A stretch of DNA of 64,000 bases, from assembly GCF_024347075.1 (NCBI RefSeq), contig NZ_AP024901.1:744001-808000 (forward strand), in the 5' to 3' direction. The position numbers and the translations under genes are program-made. The DNA comes from Vibrio rarus (GTDB taxonomy: Bacteria; Pseudomonadota; Gammaproteobacteria; Enterobacterales; Vibrionaceae). Below, piece by piece: positions 8,692 to 17,912 of the stretch. The notes under the pieces are model-generated. The model worked only from the letters and a program-made list of their open reading frames with translations, had not been told where the DNA came from and made no database searches. Within the stretch, counting starts at the first letter, position 1. Every line of letters begins with the position of its first letter.

Positions 8692-11049
8692 ATGTTAATG
8701 AAAAAATTTACCCTCATCGCCTTTATCGTTATTTTTTCAGGCTGTGCCTCCTATGTGGGATTAAATTTTAATGAGCTCTTTGGCCCAGAGAAAGTACACA
8801 AACGAACGGTTGCCAGTCATACATCTCAAGCGCACTATTTCTTAGACGAAGTAAAACCGATAATAGATAAACGCTGCGTAGTCTGTCATGCCTGTTATGA
8901 CGCGCCTTGCCAATTAAAAATGACATCCGCAGAAGGGATCGACCGAGGAGCCACAACCGCGGTTGTGTATCAAGGTGAACGACTCACAGCCACCGCCCCC
9001 ACTCGTTTATATGAAGATGCCCACTCAACTCAAGCTTGGCGTGAACATGGTTTTTACCCGGTCTTAAATGAGCGTTTGCAACGTAGAGACGTGAATATTG
9101 ATGCTGGGGTAATGGCGCAACTTCTCATTCAAAAACAACAACACCCGCTACCTGACGACCTTATTCTTGACGATGATGATTTTGATTTCAGTCTCAACAG
9201 ATCCAATATTTGCCCTACTTCAGATTCCATCCAAGCCTACAAGGAGCAATACCCTTTATGGGGTATGCCTTATGGTCTGCCCGCATTAGCCAACGATGAA
9301 CAACAAACGTTACTGGCTTGGTTACGCCAAGGAGCGACCATGTCTGAGCTTCCTCCCCTTTCTGAGGCACAAACTAATGCACGAAATAAGTGGGAGGCTT
9401 ATTTTAATCAGGATGATTTAAAACGCCAGATCACCAGTCGCTATATCTATGAACACCTGTTCCTGTCTCATCTTTATTTTTCAGAGTTCAACGAACGAAT
9501 ATTTTTTAGTTTAGTGCGCTCATCCACTCCCCCAGGAGAGCCTATTAAACGTATTGCGACTCGCCGGCCTTATTCCGATCCGGGTGTTCAGCGCGTCTAT
9601 TACCGTTTAGTTCAAGAAAGAGAAACCATTGTCGATAAAACGCATATGCCCTATGCCTTAAACCAACAAAGAATGGATAACTACATAAAATGGTTTGATC
9701 GCCCTGACTATCAAGTTAATACATTACCAAGTTACGATATTAAAGTAGCTTCGAACCCTATTCTTGCCTTCTCTGACATTCCAGTAGAAAGCCGCTACCG
9801 TTTCATGCTTGAAGAGGCACAAAATACCATCATGGCTTATATAAAGGGGCCTGTATGTCGCGGGCAACTAGCGCTAAATGTTATCAATGACCATTTTTGG
9901 GTGTTTTTTACCGATCCCAATAAAGCAGAAAAGTATGGAGCCACTGAGTTCTATAAATCGCAGGTAGCCAATATGCAGTTACCTAGTCAACTTGATAGTA
10001 ATACCACGCCCCTTTTTAACTGGCTTAAATTCTCCAAGAGCCAGTCCATTTATCTTACTGAGAAAATGAAATTTATGAACGACCGATTCTCAGATTCGGA
10101 ACACTTAGATCTGCGTATGATTTGGGATGGAGATGGCAAAAACCCTAACGCTGCCCTCACCATTTTCCGACATTTCGATAGCGCCAGTGTAGCCAAAGGC
10201 TTGGTGGGTAATCAGCCTAAAACCGCATGGGTAATTGACTATGCACTTCTAGAGCGCATTCATTATTTGCTAGTGGCTGGTTTTGATATCTATGGTAATT
10301 TTGGTCACCAGTTAATCACCCGTATGTATATGGATTTACTGCGTATTGAAGGTGAAAGTAACTTTATTGCTATGCTGCCTAAAGAGTCACGTCATCAAAT
10401 ATTATCCAGTTGGTATCAAGGGCAATCCGTCGAGTTTTCTGATTACCTAATAAGTAATGCTAAGCCATTTAATCAAGAATCAGGCATTGAATACCGAACC
10501 AATAAACCAAAACAGGAGTTACTCACCTTACTCACAGAGCATGTTATGCCAGCATTAGATCATCGCTACGCAATTAGCCACACCCCATTAAAACGTGATA
10601 GCGAACTACAACTGCAAGAACTTCACACCTTAGTTGGTGGAGGGATTAAATATTTTCCGCAAATATCCATAATCAACATAGAAGCGGAAAATGGCCAACA
10701 GCATGTATTCACTCTGATTCACAACAACGCGCACACCAATATTTCTAGCCTATTTAATGAGGATAATAATAGAGAGCCAGAATTAGATGACTTCACCTTA
10801 GTCAACGGGATTTTAGGCAGTTACCCTAGCGTATTCCTCTCCCTAAAAGAGCACCAAATACCCGAACTGGTCAAAACCATTCGCCAAGTAGAAGATAACG
10901 ACGACTATGAAGCACTGCTAGATAAATTTGCCATTAGACGCACCGACCCCAACTTCTGGCCATTCAGCGACAAAATCCACGCATGGTACGAAAAAGATCA
11001 ACCCATAGAATACGGCCTATTAGACTACAACCGATACGAAAACCGATAA
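8692..11049 (+). CDS. cti: Fatty acid cis/trans isomerase (Cti)
   Basis: 785 residues, the usual Cti length. The N terminus is a signal sequence with a possible lipobox (FSGC near residue 19), followed by a cytochrome-c type haem site CVVCH at about residue 63-67. Cti converts cis to trans unsaturated fatty acyl chains of membrane phospholipids in the periplasm, a rapid response to solvents, heat or osmotic stress, known from Pseudomonas and Vibrio. Start ATG 8692 follows AGAGGA; ATG 8698 is an alternative. It lies alone, downstream of and on the same strand as the cyclase gene with a 130-base gap. No terminator was recognised after it. Confidence 0.93.
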   Translation: MLMKKFTLIAFIVIFSGCASYVGLNFNELFGPEKVHKRTVASHTSQAHYFLDEVKPIIDKRCVVCHACYDAPCQLKMTSAEGIDRGATTAVVYQGERLTATAPTRLYEDAHSTQAWREHGFYPVLNERLQRRDVNIDAGVMAQLLIQKQQHPLPDDLILDDDDFDFSLNRSNICPTSDSIQAYKEQYPLWGMPYGLPALANDEQQTLLAWLRQGATMSELPPLSEAQTNARNKWEAYFNQDDLKRQITSRYIYEHLFLSHLYFSEFNERIFFSLVRSSTPPGEPIKRIATRRPYSDPGVQRVYYRLVQERETIVDKTHMPYALNQQRMDNYIKWFDRPDYQVNTLPSYDIKVASNPILAFSDIPVESRYRFMLEEAQNTIMAYIKGPVCRGQLALNVINDHFWVFFTDPNKAEKYGATEFYKSQVANMQLPSQLDSNTTPLFNWLKFSKSQSIYLTEKMKFMNDRFSDSEHLDLRMIWDGDGKNPNAALTIFRHFDSASVAKGLVGNQPKTAWVIDYALLERIHYLLVAGFDIYGNFGHQLITRMYMDLLRIEGESNFIAMLPKESRHQILSSWYQGQSVEFSDYLISNAKPFNQESGIEYRTNKPKQELLTLLTEHVMPALDHRYAISHTPLKRDSELQLQELHTLVGGGIKYFPQISIINIEAENGQQHVFTLIHNNAHTNISSLFNEDNNREPELDDFTLVNGILGSYPSVFLSLKEHQIPELVKTIRQVEDNDDYEALLDKFAIRRTDPNFWPFSDKIHAWYEKDQPIEYGLLDYNRYENR

Positions 11050-11300
11050 CCCTAGGCCTCTATACGTGATCTATTTTTAACTAGCCACCCATTTTAAATC
11101 AGCAATATAGCTTTGTTTTTTTGATCGATGTACATCAACCGCTTGCAGTTCTCGGTTCAACAGAAGAAAGGGGGACACTACAGAGTGGTAGGCTTATAAA
11201 TATCGTCTATTACACAAAAACCAGCGATTTTCGCATAAAATTGCTTACCCAAAGCCAAGCTTGGGGATTTTTTGGACTCTTAAGTTAATTAACTCCTCAA

Positions 11301-12278
11301 CTAATTCGCTTTCAAGTATCGGCAACAATGTGCAAAATGCCGTCGCCGTTTTTCTAAATGCTCACAGTAAGATGTCAGTTCTTCAAGTGTCCCAACAGGG
11401 CCATGGAACAAGTGGCCAAATTGAGTGATAAGTGTCATCCAGTTATCGGGGGCAATATTCATCTTTATCAACAAATCCTGACTACCACTACTGATAGCGC
11501 CACGCTTATCATCCCGAATTAATCGCCCTGTTTCATCCATGAGTTGTAAGTAGTCACTTAGCGAAAAAGCCACGCCCTTAGGTTGATTGTGCTGTTCATC
11601 GGCTCTAAAAGGCAGCAAGCGTTTAGGTTGCTCTCCCCTTAAAGCACCCTGAATACGAAGTTGAATGCTGGTATGCTCTGACTGCTCAAGTGTTTTGCCC
11701 ATTTTGGCTCTAATTGGATTTAAATCTACGTAAGCCATGCAGGTAATTAGCGCAGCCTCGTCGAGCAAGGCTTGAGATTTAAATCGTCCTTCCCAAAATC
11801 GGCCAGAGCAGTTGTCCTCTTGATTGGCCCGGCGTGCGATGGGCTCATTGAGACAACGCATAAACCAACTGATATCACAAAGACGACTTCGATAAGTAGC
11901 AATCCTATGCTGCAATATTGCGGTATCTGCAGGGGGCAGTAAATGCCCTTTAACAAAGCGATGAGTGAGTTCATCGCCTTTAAATATTTGATGCCATTGC
12001 TCAAGTACTTCTCTGTCACTCCAGCCGTTGGCGGCCTCAATATCAACATGTAACACCACATGTAAGTGATTGGACATAATAGCAAAAGCGGCAACATCGA
12101 TGGCAAATACTGATGTGAGTTTTAGTAATAATGATTCAACCCAGCCGCGCCTATGGTCGTAATTTTTCCCAGAGTAAGCATCGTCGCCACAAAGGTACGC
12201 GCGCCTGACAACGCGACTGCAGCAGTGATAATAAGGCGTATCTTCAAGACTAATTTGAGTTCTTCGAGGGCGAGGCAT
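11301..12278 (-). CDS. RAYT-like Y1 transposase (IS200/REP-associated family), copy 1
   Basis: 325 residues. HUH motif in HLHVVLH (about 73-79) and the catalytic tyrosine helix in CMAYVDLNPIRA place it in the Y1 (TnpA/RAYT) single-strand transposase family; the extended C-terminal half and lone occurrence fit REP-associated tyrosine transposases rather than a complete IS200 element. The start ATG follows AAGGAGC. No flanking IS-type ends were found, but a 55-bp tandem repeat sits just upstream (12336-12445). A close paralogue is at 45008-45985. RAYTs are thought to move or maintain REP sequences; whether this one is active is unknown. Confidence 0.88.
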   Translation of the reverse strand: MPRPRRTQISLEDTPYYHCCSRVVRRAYLCGDDAYSGKNYDHRRGWVESLLLKLTSVFAIDVAAFAIMSNHLHVVLHVDIEAANGWSDREVLEQWHQIFKGDELTHRFVKGHLLPPADTAILQHRIATYRSRLCDISWFMRCLNEPIARRANQEDNCSGRFWEGRFKSQALLDEAALITCMAYVDLNPIRAKMGKTLEQSEHTSIQLRIQGALRGEQPKRLLPFRADEQHNQPKGVAFSLSDYLQLMDETGRLIRDDKRGAISSGSQDLLIKMNIAPDNWMTLITQFGHLFHGPVGTLEELTSYCEHLEKRRRHFAHCCRYLKAN

Positions 12279-12335
12279 TGAGTTGCTCCTTCATTCAAAT
12301 ACTCCATTTAGTTTAGTCAATTGCACAGAACATGC

Positions 12336-12445
12336 GATTTAGCATGGATGGCTAGGTTAAAAATAGCATGGGTGGCTAAGTTTAAATGGGGATTTAGCAT
12401 GGATGGCTAGGTTAAAAATAGCATGGGTCGCTAAGTTTAAATGGG
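12336..12445. repeat. Two tandem 55-bp repeats upstream of RAYT copy 1
   Basis: Copies 12336-12390 and 12391-12445 are identical except one base (GGGTGGCTA versus GGGTCGCTA). Each contains two related submotifs, ATGGATGGCTAGG and ATGGGTGGCTAAG. A further partial motif ATGGGTGGCCTGATTATG follows from about 12441. The ATGGGTGGC core recurs next to the second RAYT gene, which suggests these are target or REP-like sequences of the transposase. Confidence 0.85.
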
Positions 12446-12461
12446 TGGCCTGATTATGGGG

Positions 12462-13394
12462 TTATGGGGTTTCGCTGTGTTTTAGCCATTCGCAGAATAG
12501 GTGGATGGGGGCTTGATTGGTTGCAGTGGGGTTTGTAATTAAGTAGTGCTTACTGCTGCTCGGCATGTTTAATGGATGAGCTTTTACTAGTGTGCCCTGC
12601 TTTATTGAGTCTTCTATGAGTACTGATTTTGCTAACAACATACCTAACCCTTGTATGGCAGCTTCTACTGAGAGTTGGGTGCTATCAAATTGCATTATAG
12701 GCTCGCTAAAAGGCAATCCTATATCGGTTAAATCAAACCATTCTCTCCATCCTTCATTGTAACCAAGTGTGGCAATTTTAGGGAAATTGGCAATATTTGC
12801 TATTGAACTCATAAAGTTATGCCCTTTAATAAACGAAGGACTTGCTACAACACACCACTCCTCACAGAGAGATAAAGGGTATGCTTTAACTCCTTTCCAG
12901 TTGCCATGGCCATTCACAATTTCAATATCAACATTATTACTATTGCTCGGGTAAACATTCGTTGTGGAATGACACTGAATCGAAATATCTGGATAAGTAC
13001 GGTTAAAATCAGCGATTCTAGGCAGCAACCAAGTATGACAAAGGCTTTGCGCAACCCTAATGGTTAAAGATTGCCTTTTTTTCTTACCAAACAGGTGCTC
13101 TGTCCCCATCGCTAGGTTATCCAAAGTTTCCGTTAACAAAGGCTGATAATGAAGAGCAAACTCCGTTAGATACAGCTTTGATCCCACTCGATTAAACAGA
13201 GTTGAATCTAAAAACTCTTCTAGTAATTTAATTTGTTGACTGATTGCCGCGCGACTGACCATTAGCTCATCAGCGGCCAAAGAAATGCTGTTATGTCGCG
13301 CAGCAGATTCAAATGCTCGAAGCGCTCTAAATGGAGGTATTCTGCGCTGCTTAACTATGGGTGTCTCAGTTATTCGTTGAGTAATTCGGGGCAT
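12462..13394 (-). CDS. LysR-family transcriptional regulator (GcvA-like)
   Basis: 310 residues. N-terminal winged helix-turn-helix at about 18-75 (FESAARHNSISLAADELMVS, then AAISQQIKLLEEFL) and a periplasmic-binding-protein-like effector domain (about 108-300). The RALRAFESAARHNSISLAADEL wording resembles the GcvA/AmpR branch. It is divergent from the lipoprotein gene at 13613 with 218 bases between, the standard arrangement for a LysR regulator and its target. The effector cannot be deduced. Confidence 0.9.
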   Translation of the reverse strand: MPRITQRITETPIVKQRRIPPFRALRAFESAARHNSISLAADELMVSRAAISQQIKLLEEFLDSTLFNRVGSKLYLTEFALHYQPLLTETLDNLAMGTEHLFGKKKRQSLTIRVAQSLCHTWLLPRIADFNRTYPDISIQCHSTTNVYPSNSNNVDIEIVNGHGNWKGVKAYPLSLCEEWCVVASPSFIKGHNFMSSIANIANFPKIATLGYNEGWREWFDLTDIGLPFSEPIMQFDSTQLSVEAAIQGLGMLLAKSVLIEDSIKQGTLVKAHPLNMPSSSKHYLITNPTATNQAPIHLFCEWLKHSETP

Positions 13395-13612
13395 TATATT
13401 GTCAATGATTGGAAACTCTAGTCGTGTTATATCTGAGTTTTATGAAACGTTAATGAACGAACAGCAGAAAAATCATTCACTTATCATGATATTACGAACC
13501 TGCAACTCAGCATTGCTAACGAGCTTGTTTAGAAAAACTAACTAAGATTGCAACAAGCCTGAAATACTTAATTCTTACCCTATAGCCTCTTTATAATAAT
13601 GGAATTAACTCA

Positions 13613-15772
13613 ATGGATAAGTTAAGTAAGTGGGCTGTTCTTCTAACTGCGCTGGCTATGGTCTCAGGATGTAATGACTCTTCAAGCAATAGTGCTAATG
13701 ATAGCGATGCAAAGCCTGAGTTACCTGAAACACCTGACGTACCTGAAACAAAAGTTCGCAAATCACTCATGGTCATGATTGATGGCGCTCGTTACGAAGC
13801 GTTACTTAATGCGTCAACGCCTAACCTAGATAAGCTCGTTCTTCAACAAGCCTATACTGGAGGAATCTCTGGTACTTTGTCTCAATCGGGTACCAGTACC
13901 GTCGAAGGTGAATCCACACTTTGGACAGGAAGTTGGCATAACGTGCAAAAATCAGGTGTCGATGGTTTTAAAACTGTTTGGCAACATTTAAAGGCCGACG
14001 ATCCTGAATTTAAAATTGGCTTATACCCCAACTGGCCTATCTTTGATTACCTCAGTTTTGATCTCAAAGACATTGAGCACAAACAGGCTTTTCGTTCAGG
14101 CACAGACCGTGAGGCTGAGCACGTAAACAGCAAGTTAATTGCCGAAAAGATTTTAACTGATGATTACAACTCACTCTTCACTACTATAGATATGGTGGAT
14201 TACTCTGGTCACTGTTATTACGGAAATAGTGGTGGCGCATGGTCTCATGACTATATAGAAACCATTGAAGAAGCCGATGAGATCTTTGGCTACATGCTTG
14301 ATGCCGTAGAACAAAGAGAAGCGGAACACAATGAAGAATGGTTAGTGCTGGTGGCTCCAGATCACGGCTTCAATCGCCAAAATGACGACGACAGTGTAGA
14401 TTGCTCTCACGGCTCTCAAGATATTGATGCTAAGAAAATTTGGATTGCCTCCAATAAAAAAGAGTTACTCAACGAACAGTTTACTACACCACTAAAATCT
14501 ATTGGTAACCGAGATAAAGACGGCATATACCGTTATGTCGCACAAACAGATGTATCCCCTACCCTGCTAACATGGCACGACGTTGCTCTACAACCTCAAT
14601 GGGAAATAGAAGGGACATCCTTTATTGGCGATCTTGGGGTGCGAGGCCTATTTGTTGAAAACGCACAGGAAAATGGTGCCGTCGAAATACACTTCACAGC
14701 GTCAAATTCATTGCCAGTACAAGTATTATTAAACGGTGAAGAAATCCAGATCATAGAAAATGCCGTTGCAGGAGAAGTGTACACATTTCAGCCTAAGCTA
14801 GATGTACTCGAAGAGGGAAGCCACCAGGTTAACTTTACATTAATTAACAACAACATACCTAAGTCAGTCAGCGCATCGGTAACCATTTTAGATAGTGTTG
14901 ACTACGATGATCTTCCTTTTGAATCAATTAGTGCCGTGTACTCTTTTGATGGTGAGTTTACAGAAAATAGCGTAGTCGGCGGACACGATCTACAAAAAAC
15001 AGGTGAACCACAAACTTATTCAATATGGGGTAAATATGACCGCGCTTTATATCATATAAGACAATTTAACAATGATCTTCTACTTGAAGACACCTTCACT
15101 AATACCGATAAATTCACTTTCTCATTATGGTTTGCCGGTGATGGAACATCCTATGACCCTGCAATTATTACCAATAAACATTGGTCATCTTCTGCTGACG
15201 GCATAATACTTGCTCAGCTCAACAATCAGTTAAAACTGCAAGTGGGTGCAAACAATGAAGGCAGTTGTTGCTTCATTGAACTACCATTTACAGCATCAAG
15301 TACTACTCAGGAATGGAACCTACTGGTCGTCAGTGTTGATAAAACCTTGCCATGGAGCAGTGGCGAAGGTTTTGGTGTTATGACCTTTGGTGTGTATGAT
15401 GCCACTAACGTCCTACATATGGGTAGCGTAGATCTTACTGGACCTCGAAAAGAAACCATCCATACAGGTTTGCCCTTCTTAATCAATAACGACCATGCAC
15501 AAAGTTATAATACCGGACACGCTGCCCTTATTGATGAACTCGTAATCTGGAATGACCAAGTATTCACGCCGGGGGCTATTGCTACCCTTGCACAAGCAGA
15601 GCACTCTGTTGTCAATAAACTTGCTCAGCAAAGGGCCACCTCGACACCGGCTAAATTAACGGCTGTTGACTACATTGGTGCTAGTCCAAACCTTACTGAA
15701 GCGGAACAAATGACTGAAGCATTTTGGCAAAGACGTCGACAAATGGATGAGTTAAAAGCCAAACTGAACTGA
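13613..15772 (+). CDS. Lipoprotein: alkaline-phosphatase-superfamily phosphodiesterase with LamG-like C-terminal domain
   Basis: 719 residues. Signal peptide with lipobox VSGC (Cys20), a Ser/Asp/Pro-rich linker to about residue 48, then an alkaline phosphatase/type I phosphodiesterase fold: metal Asp57 (MVMIDGARYEAL), probable Thr/Ser nucleophile in TSTVEGESTLWTG (about 94-106), DYSGH, APDHGF and HGSQD metal ligands. From about 325 a beta-rich linker leads to a concanavalin/LamG-like region (about 435-650, NDLLLEDTFTNTDKFTFSLW). It is probably an outer-membrane-anchored surface or periplasmic hydrolase that binds a glycan or similar ligand. Substrate unknown. Divergent from a LysR gene. Ends in a parS2-bearing terminator. 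Confidence 0.8.
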   Translation: MDKLSKWAVLLTALAMVSGCNDSSSNSANDSDAKPELPETPDVPETKVRKSLMVMIDGARYEALLNASTPNLDKLVLQQAYTGGISGTLSQSGTSTVEGESTLWTGSWHNVQKSGVDGFKTVWQHLKADDPEFKIGLYPNWPIFDYLSFDLKDIEHKQAFRSGTDREAEHVNSKLIAEKILTDDYNSLFTTIDMVDYSGHCYYGNSGGAWSHDYIETIEEADEIFGYMLDAVEQREAEHNEEWLVLVAPDHGFNRQNDDDSVDCSHGSQDIDAKKIWIASNKKELLNEQFTTPLKSIGNRDKDGIYRYVAQTDVSPTLLTWHDVALQPQWEIEGTSFIGDLGVRGLFVENAQENGAVEIHFTASNSLPVQVLLNGEEIQIIENAVAGEVYTFQPKLDVLEEGSHQVNFTLINNNIPKSVSASVTILDSVDYDDLPFESISAVYSFDGEFTENSVVGGHDLQKTGEPQTYSIWGKYDRALYHIRQFNNDLLLEDTFTNTDKFTFSLWFAGDGTSYDPAIITNKHWSSSADGIILAQLNNQLKLQVGANNEGSCCFIELPFTASSTTQEWNLLVVSVDKTLPWSSGEGFGVMTFGVYDATNVLHMGSVDLTGPRKETIHTGLPFLINNDHAQSYNTGHAALIDELVIWNDQVFTPGAIATLAQAEHSVVNKLAQQRATSTPAKLTAVDYIGASPNLTEAEQMTEAFWQRRRQMDELKAKLN

Positions 15773-15808
15773 TCTATCGTCACACTTAAGTAAAACCAAA
15801 ATACCTAA

Positions 15809-15841
15809 AAAAAGCCACTTTACAGTGTAAAGTGGCTTTTT
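15809..15841. terminator. Rho-independent terminator whose stem is a parS2 site
   Basis: A 33-base perfect palindrome, two 16-base arms around a central G, ending in a T run. It ends the lipoprotein gene (stop at 15772). The A run at its left side makes it usable for the minus strand too. The central 13 bases are TTTACAGTGTAAA, a match to the vibrio parS2 consensus. Confidence 0.85.
15818..15832. other. parS2: parS2-type centromere site 1 (CTTTACAGTGTAAAG)
   Basis: Matches the published vibrio chromosome 2 parS consensus NTTTACANTGTAAAN at every fixed position. It is the ParB2 binding site farthest left of the origin here and lies in the terminator hairpin of the preceding gene. Confidence 0.85.
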
Positions 15842-15869
15842 CTATGCTGTCATATTAAATTAAATGTAA

Positions 15870-16029
15870 TACCAATCACACTAAGTAAGTGATCAGAAAT
15901 AGCGCAGGAAAAATGCTCGAAAACAAGGCAGAATTTTTCGATAAGTCGTTATTCTACAATCAAAAATTCTAACGCAGTTATCGAGTATTTTAACAAGCTA
16001 GAATGACCAGTTATTTAGTACGATTGGTA
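15870..16029 (+). mobile_element. MITE-like element, copy 1
   Basis: 160-bp non-coding element bounded by TACCAATC and GATTGGTA (8-bp perfect terminal inverted repeats) with TAA on both sides, an apparent 3-bp target duplication. Its interior is nearly identical to copy 4 at 43825. Four more copies occur in the window. It sits between the lipoprotein terminator and the bactofilin gene. Confidence 0.85.
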
Positions 16030-16047
16030 TAAAGCATTAAACATAAA

Positions 16048-16473
16048 TCAGTTATTTACTCTCTGTTTTAGTGACGAGTCCATAGGAGCCTCTTTAGCGG
16101 TCAACTCCACCACTTGCTCTTTTTGTGCAGGCTGAGTATCACCATTAAACTTCCCACCGCGCTCTATACTTAAATCGTCCGTATAAATCGTACCTTGTAT
16201 CTGACCGCTCTCAAGGATCTCCACAGAAGTGGCGTGACAAGAGCCTTCAATAACGCCGTTAACGATCACCTTACCGGCAAATATATCACCTTCCACGCGC
16301 CCAGATTGACTGACAATGAGCGCTTGTTCAACACTAACTTGTCCAATAATCGTACCGTCAACATGCATATCACTCTCTAACTTGAACTGTCCTTCAACCT
16401 GACACCCTTTTGCGATGAGAGTTGTAACTGATTGCTTGCCCGATTTTCTATTCTTTTGACTAAAGAATCCCAC
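16048..16473 (-). CDS. Bactofilin (polymer-forming cytoskeletal protein)
   Basis: 141 residues. The N terminus (SVTTLIAKGCQVEGQFKLES) and the following repeats of short beta strands with regular Gly/Val spacing (VDGTIIGQVSVEQALIV, GRVEGDIFAGKVIVNG) are the right-handed beta-helix of bactofilins. Bactofilins polymerise without nucleotide and position peptidoglycan enzymes. Start GTG (complement of 16471-16473) after GAGG. The first 97 bases lie inside the 3' end of the M23 peptidase gene in another frame, so the two are coupled; the pairing bactofilin plus M23 endopeptidase is known from cell-shape systems in other proteobacteria. Confidence 0.92.
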   Translation of the reverse strand: MGFFSQKNRKSGKQSVTTLIAKGCQVEGQFKLESDMHVDGTIIGQVSVEQALIVSQSGRVEGDIFAGKVIVNGVIEGSCHATSVEILESGQIQGTIYTDDLSIERGGKFNGDTQPAQKEQVVELTAKEAPMDSSLKQRVNN

Positions 16474-17324
16474 CTAATACCTCGTTCTTTTTCAAATAAT
16501 GTTTCAAAATTAGTGGCACTCCATTCATGGAATGCCAATGGATCTAGTGCTCTACCTACAAAACGAATCTCATAATGAAGATGAGGACCAGTAGAAAAGC
16601 CGGTATTACCGGAATAGGCAATCAATTGACCTTTTTCTACAAAATCTCCCGACTTCACTTTAAATTTTTGCAGATGAGAATAAGAACTAGAAAAACCATA
16701 GGCATGTTGCAAGCGTAAAAAATTACCAGAGCCCGTTTTACTTGGCCTTACCACCTCAACCACTCCATCTGCGGTAGCGTAAATTGGTGCCCCTGTATTG
16801 ACCGCGTAATCGATACCACGATGCAGGGTCTTTTTGCCTGTTTTAGGGTGAATTCGATAGCCATAATGTGAAGAGACACGCACATCACCTACCGGAGAGC
16901 CATTAGGAATATTATTGAGCATGTAAAGGCGAACTGAAGAGGTTACCGCGGCTGCATCAAGGCGGTGTTCCAGTTCACCATCTTTTTCGGCTACACCTAA
17001 TACCACCTCAAGATCCGCTAACCTATCCGACACCTGTTGCAAGCGTTCCTCACCTGCACCTAAGTCCCCTTCAAGCTCTACTTTTAATCGTTGTAACTGT
17101 TCCACTTCTTCGCTCAATTTAAGCGAACGATTTTGTAGTTCAGTTTGTTTAGATAGGGCGAAGTCAACTTCGTTATTGAGGTAATAAATCATTACACCCG
17201 CGGTAAAAATGGCAGCGAAGGTCAAATAGATCATGCCTTTAAGGCAATGTTGGTATAATTTTCCTAACTGGAAATGACGAGTTCCATCAACAGTGGATAC
17301 TGTGACTATGACATGCTCTTTCAT
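16377..17324 (-). CDS. M23 family peptidoglycan endopeptidase
   Basis: 315 residues. One membrane helix (about 33-52), a coiled coil (about 55-105) and a LytM/M23 domain with zinc motifs HRGIDYA (HxxxD) and HLHYEIR (HxH), so it is likely an active DD-endopeptidase acting in the periplasm, anchored in the inner membrane. Upstream AAGGTG supports the ATG. The last 97 bases overlap the bactofilin gene. The pair probably controls local cell-wall cutting or cell shape. Confidence 0.92.
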   Translation of the reverse strand: MKEHVIVTVSTVDGTRHFQLGKLYQHCLKGMIYLTFAAIFTAGVMIYYLNNEVDFALSKQTELQNRSLKLSEEVEQLQRLKVELEGDLGAGEERLQQVSDRLADLEVVLGVAEKDGELEHRLDAAAVTSSVRLYMLNNIPNGSPVGDVRVSSHYGYRIHPKTGKKTLHRGIDYAVNTGAPIYATADGVVEVVRPSKTGSGNFLRLQHAYGFSSSYSHLQKFKVKSGDFVEKGQLIAYSGNTGFSTGPHLHYEIRFVGRALDPLAFHEWSATNFETLFEKERGIRWDSLVKRIENRASNQLQLSSQKGVRLKDSSS

Positions 17325-17445
17325 TCACACCTTGCGATTGGTTACTTTTTGACCGAGCGCAGTATTTTACTGAAAGCGACACTAATCAGCAAGGTGTGGA
17401 TATTAAATATGACGCATAACAACAATTTTAGGGCAAAATTGACTG

Positions 17446-17802
17446 TTAAAACTCTTTATCGGCAAAACCAGTTACTTCGTCAATACGCAAGGCTTTACCC
17501 AACTTAGTTAATGGGTGAACCACAACAATGCCTTTTACGCGGCGCTTTAGTTGCCCCATATCGGCTTGCTCTTTTTTCGTAATTGGACGAGAAAATGGCT
17601 TATCTGACAATTCTTTACGTTCTTTGTTTAGATCATAACTTTCTTTATGCTTAAGCTGAGCCACTTGCTTTTGTAGCTTAGTGATCTCTTGCTCAAACTG
17701 TCTAATCATTGATGAATCACTACGTAGTCTGGCAGCTTCTAACTTATGCTTACACTTATCAATACGGTTGTTTAGGTTCTGAATTTCTTGTTTTGCAGAC
17801 AT
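17446..17802 (-). CDS. yibL: YibL family ribosome-associated protein
   Basis: 118 residues. The N-terminal half is a highly charged coiled coil (about 1-58); the C-terminal half contains PFSRPITKKEQADMGQLKRR and VVVHPLTKLGKALR, which match the E. coli YibL family (DUF2810), a small protein found with ribosomal fractions. Function otherwise unknown. Single gene, read leftwards after the garR-like gene from which it is separated by a terminator. Confidence 0.9.
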   Translation of the reverse strand: MSAKQEIQNLNNRIDKCKHKLEAARLRSDSSMIRQFEQEITKLQKQVAQLKHKESYDLNKERKELSDKPFSRPITKKEQADMGQLKRRVKGIVVVHPLTKLGKALRIDEVTGFADKEF

Positions 17803-17817
17803 TTGCCGCTCCTAGTA

Positions 17818-17848
17818 AAAAAACGTGCCGTCATAAAAGACGACACGT
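17818..17848 (-). terminator. Rho-independent terminator of the garR-like gene
   Basis: Inverted repeat ACGTGCCGTC / GACGACACGT (one G-U pair) with a run of A on the plus strand to its left, i.e. a U tract for leftward transcripts. It lies between the dehydrogenase gene and yibL. Confidence 0.7.
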
Positions 17849-17912
17849 TAAATGAGATATATGAAGTATATAGTGTGTTTAGCGAGTAAACGACACATTG
17901 ATTAACAAAAAC

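Noticed and set aside
11301..12278. Complete IS200/IS605 element
   Set aside because: No subterminal hairpins or tnpB were seen; the length and repeat association fit RAYT better.
12336..12445. CRISPR array
   Set aside because: Only two adjacent direct copies without unique spacers.
15870..16029. Integron attC site or small RNA gene for the 160-bp repeat
   Set aside because: Perfect short terminal inverted repeats with 3-bp duplications and an insertion inside fetB point to a transposable MITE.
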